Assembly: GCA_016648135.1 (NCBI GenBank)
Contig: JADDOH010022985.1
Location: forward strand, 1 to 64,000
DNA from: Agrypnia vestita
Lineage: Eukaryota > Arthropoda > Insecta > Trichoptera > Phryganeidae
Length of the DNA stretch: 64,000 nt
Direction of reading: 5' to 3'
In this document: positions 56,215 through 64,000 of the stretch, in pieces
How positions within the stretch are numbered: the stretch's first letter is position 1
How the letters are laid out: each line of letters begins with the position of its first letter
Translations under genes and position numbers: made by a program
Notes under the pieces: generated by a model
What the model was told of the DNA's origin: nothing
Seen by the model: the letters and a program-made list of their open reading frames with translations, nothing else
Databases searched by the model: none

Positions 56215-57240
56215 TTATCATTTAATTTTTTTATTTTGTTTTTTATTTTTTTTATTTAATATTAAAACTACATTTAAATCATAATACATTTGTCTATTAC
56301 AATCTACTTAGATACATTTTATTTTATTGCTTTGCCTCTCAAAAAATGAGACTTGCTCATGTGCTTGGTGAGGGGCTTACACTTTATTAGTTTATTTTGG
56401 ATTTGGCTTATTAGTTCCTTAGCTATATGTCTTGATATGCATTGTCAAATTGTATCGATCTAAAGTGTTGGTTTATTTTTTTCTTTAATTGTTGTAAGTC
56501 ATCGATTTTCTTAATATCTGTAGGTAGGTAATTGAAGTTTTTTATGCCCAAGTATATATAGTTTTGTTGACACAGTTTGGTATTATATTTTGGGATTTTA
56601 AAATAATTTTTTAATCTTAATGATGTGTTTTTTTCAAATTTAGCAGATATGTTTTCTTTAATTAGTTGTATAATTGGCCTTTTTTTGTAAACATTCTCTA
56701 ATTTTGGAACTTGGAATTTAGAGAAAAGTAATTGTGTAGAGAAGGTTTTTCTTTTTTTTTAATATTACTTTTATAATTGATCTTTGGATTACTTTCACTG
56801 TGTTTATGATGTTATTATACGCCCCTCCCCATCCAATGATTCCATATTGGAGTAGTGCATGGACAGAAGCGTAATAAACCATTTTTAAATTATCTATGGT
56901 TAGTGTGTTACGCAATCTTATGAACATATATATGCATTTCCTTATTCTTTTGACCAACTCGCTAATGTGGCTGTGCCATTTTAGGTGTTGGTCTATTATT
57001 ACACCAAGGTATTTTAGTTCTCTTTTAGATTCTAGGGTTGAGCATTTGTTATTGCAGTTAGTTTTTTTGCAGTTGGTGTCATGTACAATAATTTGTAAAT
57101 TTGAAGGGATTGTCGGTTTTTTTATTGAAAAAGGAATAAAGTAAGTTTTGTCGGAATTTAAGGAGAGTAAGTTGTTGTCAAACCATAATTTTAGCGTATT
57201 TATGTCATTGTTCGCTTGTGTATTAACTGTGTCCCAGTCG
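56215..57240 (-). mobile_element. Jockey-like LINE, 5'-truncated, inserted in the Helitron
   Basis: The minus strand encodes NDINTLKLWFDNNLLSLNSD, then KYLGVIIDQHLKWHSHISEL and MVYYASVHALLQYGIIGWGG. These are late palm and thumb blocks of a jockey-type reverse transcriptase. The 3' side (about 56220-56260) is an A-rich tail on the minus strand. Helitron helicase sequence resumes on both sides. No clear target duplication was seen. Confidence 0.8.
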
Positions 57241-57954
57241 CTTCCTTTCGTGATAATCGCATTGTAATGGTTTATTTTCTATTTGTATCAAACCTTTGTT
57301 ATAAATGTCCTCACTGTATGATAAGGCGAAGTCTTGATTTTTCTTCCTGACTCTGTGTCTAATATGTTCACATAAATCGTTTTTGAAATTGTCCCATAAT
57401 TTCAATGGTTCTGATGGCTGACAAAATAAAAGTTGTACTGGACATTGCGAAAGCGATGCTTCTCTCAGAGTATTTTCGTTTTGTTATTCATCGTTTTGTA
57501 GCAAACCTCTGTCACGGAAAACTGCTTAATAGGTCTCTTTGAGAACTCCCGTTAACGATTTTTAAGTACTCGAATGAAGTTGGACCGCGTACGTGATGCA
57601 GCAACATCCTAAGATAAAAACACTCTGAGAATGATGTATGCCGTAGACTCTTCATTAAGCGGCATCTTTTTTTATGCCTGGATGGCCAACTACGTCCTCA
57701 CCACGCCTCCTTCTCGTGAATTTATTATTGGCCCATGTGTAGTATTGCGGGATTTCGTGGTATAGAAGTGTCTTCGCGAATTCATCTTCATGACAGACCT
57801 CAAAGAAAGCCAGCAAAGTAGTTTTACGTGGGTTTTGGGCCACTTGTTCAGCCGTTTTTGCGATAAAATGTGATTTATTTGGATAAATATTAATACCCAG
57901 GTACGAATAATGTGGCCCTAGTTTGTACTGGCGCGGCGTTACATATTTTAACAT
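57223..57954 (-). pseudogene. Helitron helicase, upstream part, frameshifted
   Basis: The minus strand 57655-57954 carries NPRKTTLLAFFEVCHEDEFA, LYHEIPQYYTW and RRRRGEDVVGHPGI, typical of the region upstream of the Helitron helicase motor. Decayed but alignable sequence follows to 57240, with PLKLWDNFKNDLCEHIRHRV. The rest of the gene continues beyond the LINE at 56206. Confidence 0.8.
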
Positions 57955-58349
57955 AAAAAATAGTTATTGTGACATAACTATGATAGTTAAACATATGTTA
58001 TTACGGACTTTTTTGTAGACATTGATGTCCTCTATAAAACTGTAGTTCATTATTTTGCTCTATTGTCAATAATTTCCACAGCGTACGCGACATTAGGTTT
58101 TTTTAAATATTTTTTTTTCACACGTTAGGTTACATTATCGAAGTTTTCATACGGATTTATAACTTTTTTGAAAAAATTCTATAACCTATGTTCATCAGGA
58201 ATAATGTAGGATTCTAAATGTGAAAGAATTTTTCACATCGGTCCAGTAGTTTTGGAGTCTATTGAATTCAAACATACAATCAAATCTTTTCTCTTTATAA
58301 TATTATAGTATATATAGTAAAGATAGTATAGAAGACCTAATTAGGTCGC

Positions 58350-60040
58350 ACTTTGTGCCCCATTGTGCGCCTTCCCGTAATTCTGCCTGCAGGTGGAAGG
58401 TTAAGAAAATATTCGGTCACGATTGATTTTTAATGGGTGTATTTGTTAATGAAGAATTATTTTTGAGAAAATTTGGGTTTATCTAATATATTGAGCCAGG
58501 AACACCTGGACACCCAACAGGTTAATCTAATGGGGTCGTTTCTATTGTTTAGGCTGTCAGGTCTTTTGGATATTACAATTCTTTCTCTATAGATCCTTTT
58601 TGTATCATTATTTAGGCTAGCAACCGTTGATGTTCCGTCAAAATCGATCTTATAATCTTCTGTCATATCGCGATGTGCTAGAGATGACCAAAACTTTTTG
58701 GTTTCGGTCTTTCGGTTGGTTCGTTTAAATATTTACTGATTTTATGTGTAGATCCCTTGATGTGCGGTATATTTTATTTATAGGTACCATTTTTAGCATT
58801 AATACTTAAAAATAATAAAATGAAATGAAGAATAATAAGTAAAAAAAAGTAACCTATAAAAACCAAGTTTTCATTATACTTCCTTTCTTTGTAAAATATA
58901 ACAACAATTAAAGACGATTTGAAACATATAATATAACACTCTTACAGTAATTTAATATATTTCTAAAATTCAGATGTTTTAAGCTTTGATAAGAAACTTC
59001 ATACTTTGAAGATTAAATTCTAAAAGCATTTGAAAAAACCATTAAAATTTCTAAAAATTCGAAATTATACTACAATTATTATCTTTTTTAATGAAAATTT
59101 GATAGATCTTCTTGATCGTCGCCACGAGTCTGCTTGCAAAGTTTCAGGTCACAGAAAAAGGGTCAAAAATCGATCCAAAGTTTTTTCGACGGCAAGCCGG
59201 CCAGCAAGCAAACAGACGCCACGAGTTAATATAAAGGGAGTAAAAAGCAAAAAAAGATGTAACGTCTGTACTTTTTAGTTTAAATTAGTTTATATTTTAC
59301 TGCCATATCCTGAAGAACCGACCAAAACTAGTTAACATTATGTAATGTGTCAATAAAGTGGCTTTAAACAAAACATATTTTTATTTAAATTAAGAATCAG
59401 GTACAAGTTCTGTTTTCGTGGATGGTATTGTTTCCAAATCGTATGTGCAAAAATCGCGCTAAATGTATTCACAGACATAAAATATATAGACATTAACTAA
59501 CATAAATTTCTTGGTACACGATCTCGTTCCGCAGCTGGTTCCAATATGTTTGACGTATGTTTAAATAAATTACTAGAAGCCTGTTAATTTCGAAATAATT
59601 ATGAAAAGGTAAAATCAAATACTCTTCAAAAGTATAGTATCGTAGTGAATAAATTACGCTTTACTACAAAATACTTTCGAGGGTTTTTTATAAGAATTTT
59701 TTACCCTTCCAAATTCATGTAACAAAATGAAACTTATTATTAATTGCCACAAAAAAAATTAGGCAGAATACTATTAGTATGTTCAGAATAAAATTGTATA
59801 AAATTTAAAAACCTACATTTGTAATAAATACTTATTTATTTTATTTTGGGAAAAATAAACAGCAAATCAACATCGTAACAAATATAAAATAATGGTTTAA
59901 AATTATGTCAATTACAAATTTTCCACTGAATATAGTAATTTAATTTAACAGCGAGTGGAGAGGGTGTTTTGTTTACTAGCGGATTTAATTATACAATAAT
60001 AAATACTTTAACTGAATTATAAATGTATTTTAGAAAGTAT
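58350..60040. other. Intron sequence with possible alternative 3' end near 59149-59356
   Basis: A phase-1 acceptor GCAAAGTTTCAG at 59148 would open G-H-R-K-R-V and run to a stop at 59276-59278. An AATAAA follows at about 59351. The flanking CCTGAAGAACCGACCAAAAC text looks like a Penelope-like tail, so a real exon is doubtful. Confidence 0.3.
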
Positions 60041-60042
60041 TC

Positions 60043-60083
60043 GCGAGGGGAGACATACTTCCACTGTGACCAAATCCCCTCGC
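60043..60083 (+). repeat. Hairpin 220 bp before the terminal exon
   Basis: GCGAGGGGA and TCCCCTCGC form a perfect 9-bp GC-rich stem with a 23-base loop in an otherwise AT-rich intron. Confidence 0.5.
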
Positions 60084-60304
60084 CTAAAAAGGAGGTTTAG
60101 TTCATCTCTGTACAATTTCATACTCTGTTGGTGTATTGTTTTCCTATTAATTTCATAGAAAATCTATTTAATTGCAGCAAATTTTAAAGAATTAACAGCA
60201 CACTGGTCATTGGTTATAAATATATGGAAGGAAAAAAGTTTTTTTTATATTATGATGTGCAGGCAACTAAAATAAGGTGAAAGTGTAATGAGTTTTTTTT
60301 CCAG

Positions 60305-60777
60305 AACGTCCAGTGACGGCAGACAATAATGAGGTACCGCACCGTAGTCTTGCAGGAGAGTGTCGTGGTGTGTCCACTACGGATCGCATTCGCCACGCTG
60401 TTGCCGGAACCATGGAGGAGGCTTTAAGAAACAACCCACATCTTCAAAACGCAGACGGTCGCCCTGGGGCCCCCACGATTCTCTGTACTGTCGATGTCCA
60501 AGTTGTTCAATCTTCTCCGGAACAACGGACTATAGGCAACGTCGGCAGTCGTGATTTGAACGCTCAGGTCGCGAATGTCCCGAATATAGGAAGCGAACTG
60601 AAGTTTGCTCAGCGCTACTGCAATCGCTGTGAAAATTATCAGAAAATAGTTGTCTTCCTATGTCAACACGACTTTTGTGCAGCGTGCGCACTTCATAGGA
60701 ACTATTGTCCAGAGTGCAATAACCTTATTACCGACAGGACGTACGCTGTTCAATTAGATGCAATGTTAACTAACTAG
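60305..60777 (+). CDS. Terminal RING exon J (class II) with stop codon
   Basis: The acceptor is TTTTTTTTCCAG in phase 1. The peptide opens E-R-P-V-T-A-D-N-N and runs 156 residues to TAG. About 105 residues of linker precede the last RING: CNRC, FLCQHDFCAAC and YCPEC, with spacing C-x2-C-x10-C-x-H-x2-C-x2-C-x6-C-x2-C. CQH replaces the usual CGH. The tail is NNLITDRTYAVQLDAMLTN. A RING at the extreme C terminus is the Mib arrangement. AATAAA motifs at 61382 and 61386 are the nearest likely poly(A) signals. This is the only cassette lacking a downstream donor, so it is probably the shared last exon. Confidence 0.9.
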
Positions 60778-61253
60778 GGGTGTTTGAGCACGGTGCAGCT
60801 ATTTTTTTTATAATCTATATTATGACCTCTAAAAACGCATCAAGTAATGCGTACCCTTCCATTTTCGAGACACTATAGTAAAATGTCGAAATCATACGAG
60901 TATAAAGTAGCGAGTTTTAAAATACATGTAGATAATCTTTAACGTATAGTAATTTTATATTACATTACTTATTATTCGGGTCACTCATATAATAATAATA
61001 ATACATGTTTTATAATTTACATTTGTATTATAACTTTTATTCTTTAATGCTGGTCATTCTAACTGTCCACATATTGCACATGCGCACTGTATGTCAAGCA
61101 CTTGCCGAAAACTGACGTGTTTGCTCTCTACTATAATATATTGTTTCTAAGAATTATTTCTAAAGAATGAACAAATAAGTAAAGAATGTAAAATGGAAAA
61201 TACAAAACTTTCGGCCGAGTGAATGAATGCATGTGTTGACGACGACGACGACG
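60778..61253. other. 3' UTR and downstream flank
   Basis: AT-rich sequence after the stop. No AATAAA occurs in the first 500 bp, but TAATAATAATAATACATG-like text near 60990 could hold variant signals. Confidence 0.4.
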
Positions 61254-61370
61254 AGCTTACATGCGAAGACACACAAATGTGGATATGGTGAGAGTTGTGT
61301 TTGGACAGAGTAGCGTGGCGTTATTTTCTTTTCGCCTATCCCCGCGAGGAAAATATGTGATGGTTAGTAA
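61254..61370 (-). repeat. Dispersed short repeat, copy 4
   Basis: Minus strand: CTTACTAACCATCACATATT, then CGGGGATAGGCGAAAAGAAA and TCCAAACACAACTCTC. It matches the copies at 21321, 31265 and 34795. Confidence 0.6.
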
Positions 61371-61679
61371 GGTAATTAGGTAATAAATAAAATTTGGGCT
61401 AACACTAAATAAAGAATGTGCTACTCTCGGATTATTTTGTCACTATTATAATTTCGAGACGAACAGTTCCTCTCATCGTCGGGTGTAATTAATAACTAAC
61501 CCAAATACTGTGTGTCGTTAGCATATTCCGATAGGAAGTTGGGTCATGTAGTGGGGAGGGTTTTTTTTGGAGGAAAATGGTATTGATTTGTTATTGTAAT
61601 AAAAATTTTGGCTATAACAATAAACACTTACAAAAGAACATGCTGCTCGGGTAAACTACTTAGTAAAAACTAATAACTA

Positions 61680-62112
61680 TTTAAATAATTTGCGTAACCT
61701 TCGGAATTAGGAGGGTTCATTGAAAATGGTCTACTACGCCTTGTGACAATCTTTACTGGGCTATGAATAATAGGATGGGGAAGTGCTACGAGAAATAATG
61801 TAACATTTCTATCATCAAAGCTCAGAAATCAACACCCGATAAAGCGACTCCTTAAATCTCTCAATTTACTTAAAATTCACCGATATTACTGTGGAACAGC
61901 AATTATTCCTTATCTCAATGACACTTCATTGCATTATCATTACGACAACATACCATTGCACGACTAGAACCACCTCACAAATTAAAATACAATTTGCACA
62001 CATGAAGACTATATTTGGACAAGCAATTCCTTTAGTTAACATCCAAACTTTACAACATTTTAGATTTCAGCACAAAGCAAATATAATTACCTACTTATTA
62101 AAAAAAAGATGA
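61680..62112 (+). pseudogene. Decayed LINE reverse transcriptase tail
   Basis: The plus strand reads MVYYALCQSLLGYE at about 61724, matching the MVYYA/IVYYALCHSL block of the LINEs at 40-1527 and 56215. It ends with TTRTTSQIKIQFAHMKTIFG and a C-terminal tail at 62109. Stops interrupt it. Confidence 0.65.
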
Positions 62113-63540
62113 ATGGCTGAGTAATCAAAAGGATTAATTATTTTAGTGCTTATATAACAGATTGGCTTGATATCTTTCACGGTGAATTCTTTTTTTTTAT
62201 GTCAGTGCAACTTTGTTTCTATTTTTCTATGTTTTATATATCTATTTTCTAATTTAGTCAATTTGTATTTTGTTTTTATACTGTTTATATTACACATATT
62301 TAAACCGTAGAAAATACATTACAACGTTAGGTGGTTTCTCTAGACCAGGCCTAGTCTAAATGGGAAATCACCAGAATTTCTTCGTGCTAATAGTTTATAT
62401 TAATAATATTAAAAAAAAAACAAGATACTTTGTTTGGTTATATAAGGAGGAACTGATCCGCAATATAAATCAATGGATCAACATGCTCGTGGCGGCCAAG
62501 ACTTGCTAGGGCTGCCAGAAGTGGTGTGATTCTTATACAAACTAGCTACAACCCGTCGAATATTACAGACTTCTTTTTGCTTCGATTCTGTACAAAATAC
62601 CAAAATCATTTTATTTTTCACAACAACAAAATGTTGCGAAATCATTACATTTACACACATCACAATATGAAAGAAATCACAGTTTCTTTTAATCCAAATG
62701 ACTTACGATCTCTAATTGCTCCAATTGTACTTAATTGTTTCAGTTTTCTTAACTTTCATAGCACAAACTTTCATAACACATCAAATTATCGCGAAATCGT
62801 AGTTAGTATATATTTGTATTAGCGAGAAAACTACACCATCTGTAGCATTTGTGACGGACGGACGGAGAATAGAGAATTATTTGTTTTGATAATTTACTAT
62901 GTGTATTCATTTTTTTTATTCTTATATAATTATTTATACTTATGAATATTCATTAGAGTTTTAAAACTTTTATGTGGATAATATTTATATTTCCAGGTTT
63001 TTTTATAATGTACTTTTTACTGCTTTTTGTGGGGTTGCTTTTTAACTTATAAACTGCTTTAAAAACAGTTAAATATTTTTATACTTTATTTTATTCGTGA
63101 CTAGAAATCTTGCCTATTCTCAAAAACTAAACGTATGCAGTGTCCAAGAAATAAGGATTTCTTTGCTATTTTATAACAATGAACGTTCGACGAGTTATAG
63201 CAAACTCAAATATATATTTTTTTAAATTGCCGCTGTAAAAACAATTTTTTTTTTTTTTAAAGAAAAATTATTTTATTTTAAAAGAAAAAGACATTTCATA
63301 GATTCTACTTGGTTTCAAATATTAAAATAAAAACATTACGCGGGCGTAAATATATAAGTATGTTCTCATTGTATTTTTGAGTTTTTGGATAATAGTAGTA
63401 TTATTTTCAGAACAGGCGAGAAATAAGATTGTACATTATTTTATCATTTTTAAATTTGTAATTGCTAAATCATTTAACATTCTAAATAAAAATAAAAAAA
63501 ACACTTGCTGATATTTTCATTTATCCTTTTTTTAGTGGTT
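62113..63540. other. AT-rich flank, nothing recognised
   Basis: Apart from a short repeat near 62675-62760 shared with 26455, no gene or element is supported. Confidence 0.4.
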
Positions 63541-63799
63541 TAAACAGTCAACTATAGATACAGTGATGGATTTTGAACCTCATCCCAGGGCTTCTGCAAG
63601 TCAATCTCATCTCTTACTTTGAAAATAGTAAGATTGATTAACACGCATTCCATGTTGAAGATAATAATAAAAAAATACCACAGCATTCCATTGTAGAGTA
63701 ATGTTCCAATATTATGTTCAGTTTGTATTCTCATATCTTGAGTGAAATTGAGACCAAGATTTTGGCTTTCATTCATACGTAGTAACTACTGACAAAATA

Positions 63800-63930
63800 A
63801 TTCGCATATGGAATCAATAGGAGTATCTGGAAGTTGAAGACAGCCTTCTAAAGAAGAAATGGGAAAGTCCAGATGGGAGAACAATTGTCGGGAAAGTAGT
63901 AGTTCCTCAAGCGTGACAAAAAGTTACTTA
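63800..63930 (+). pseudogene. Possible gypsy-like linker fragment
   Basis: The plus strand reads LLKKKWESPDGRTIVGKVVV then P, resembling the RNase H-integrase linker of gypsy elements (W-E-x-x-D-G...VVP). It is very short and tentative. Confidence 0.35.
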
Positions 63931-64000
63931 CTAAAGATTTATATAATATTTTTTTATATTGTATGATAAGATTGCATGAAAAGACTGTTCATGCAATTTT

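Larger units (their letters stand above)
54501..58332 (-). mobile_element. Helitron, internally deleted and interrupted by a LINE
   Basis: The minus-strand 3' end is CCCGTGCGAAGCCGGGGTGG followed by GCCGCTAG and T, a Helitron-like CTAG terminus after a GC-rich hairpin. The proposed 5' end (minus) is TCTATACTATC near 58332, continuing GAGAAAAGATTTGATTGTAT and CAAAACTACTGGACCG, like other insect Helitrons. The helicase gene lies between. The Rep domain is absent and a 1-kb jockey-like LINE splits the helicase. The host A/T at the 5' junction is not ideal, so that boundary is less sure. Confidence 0.75.
7825..60777 (+). other. Mind-bomb-like multi-RING cassette gene (5' end not in window)
   Basis: This is the span of one gene with at least 21 exons in the window. 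All internal exons have lengths divisible by three and phase-1 introns on both sides. The last base of an exon is usually G and the next exon usually starts AG/AA, recreating Glu (typical start: E-R-x-P-T). Nine exons carry a RING and one carries a decayed RING; the rest are linkers. RING class I is C-x2-C-x(11-13)-C-x-H-x3-C-x2-C-x6-C-x2-C. Class II is C-x2-C-x10-C-x-H-x2-C-x2-C-x6-C-x2-C. These are the spacings of the inner and last RINGs of Mib E3 ligases, which ubiquitinate Notch ligands. Ankyrin and MIB/HERC2 parts would lie to the left, outside the window. That one transcript joins all exons is inferred. The gene could instead be alternatively spliced. Confidence 0.75.

Noticed and set aside
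59149..59278. Alternative terminal exon ending near AATAAA at 59351
   Set aside because: The acceptor is in phase 1 and a poly(A) signal follows, but the peptide has no resemblance to other cassettes and the flank resembles a Penelope-like tail. Kept only as a low-confidence note.
63552..63776. 74-codon minus-strand open frame
   Set aside because: No recognisable domain, no splice context and AT-rich composition. Treated as chance.
1..64000. CRISPR arrays, rRNA or tRNA genes, bacterial operons
   Set aside because: No spaced identical repeats of CRISPR type, no rRNA core sequences and no complete tRNA cloverleaf were seen. Intron-rich structure shows eukaryotic DNA.

Overview
This window is AT-rich eukaryotic genomic DNA, almost certainly from an insect. 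The evidence is short phase-conserved exons with GT-AG borders in multi-kilobase introns, plus a dense mixture of jockey/R1/RTE-like LINEs, Penelope-like elements, a Ty3/gypsy element, Tc1, hAT, piggyBac and Helitron transposons and hairpin MITEs. The insect order cannot be fixed from the sequence alone.

The main content is one large plus-strand gene that enters from the left as an incomplete gene and ends at a stop codon at 60777. I traced 21 well-supported exons: 7825-7968, 10206-10346, 22135-22284, 22457-22501, 24763-24912, 26749-26991, 30515-30676, 33314-33625, 33743-33892, 37496-37612, 38824-38949, 40478-40612, 41292-41417, 44774-44914, four tandem copies at 49896-50620, 51458-51688, 53447-53671 and the terminal 60305-60777. 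Every internal exon is a multiple of three and has a phase-1 intron on both sides, so any cassette could be skipped, included or swapped without a frameshift. Nine cassettes encode one compact RING finger each and a tenth is a decayed RING. The others encode polar linker peptides. The RINGs fall into two spacing classes that match the penultimate-type and last-type RINGs of Mind bomb (Mib) E3 ligases. The best reading is a Mib-derived multi-RING E3 ligase gene built by exon duplication. All cassettes spliced together would give about 1,190 residues in this window. Whether they are all joined or chosen alternatively, as in Dscam, cannot be read from genomic DNA. This is the candidate undescribed system.

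Layout: 1-7.6 kb holds a LINE fragment, a Tc1-like element split by a defective gypsy element, and an R1-like fragment. 7.8-22 kb has two linker cassettes, possible decayed cassettes and several MITEs. 22-34 kb is the first RING cluster, with a hAT element and LINE debris in its introns. 35-36 kb is a tandem satellite plus an RTE-like tail. 37.5-41.4 kb has four linker-only cassettes. 42-48 kb has piggyBac and Penelope-like pieces around one RING cassette. 49.9-53.7 kb has the quadruplicated linker exon and two RING cassettes. 54.5-58.3 kb is a Helitron interrupted by a jockey-like LINE. The terminal RING exon is at 60.3 kb, followed by decayed LINE and gypsy fragments. None of the recognised transposons interrupts a recognised intact cassette.
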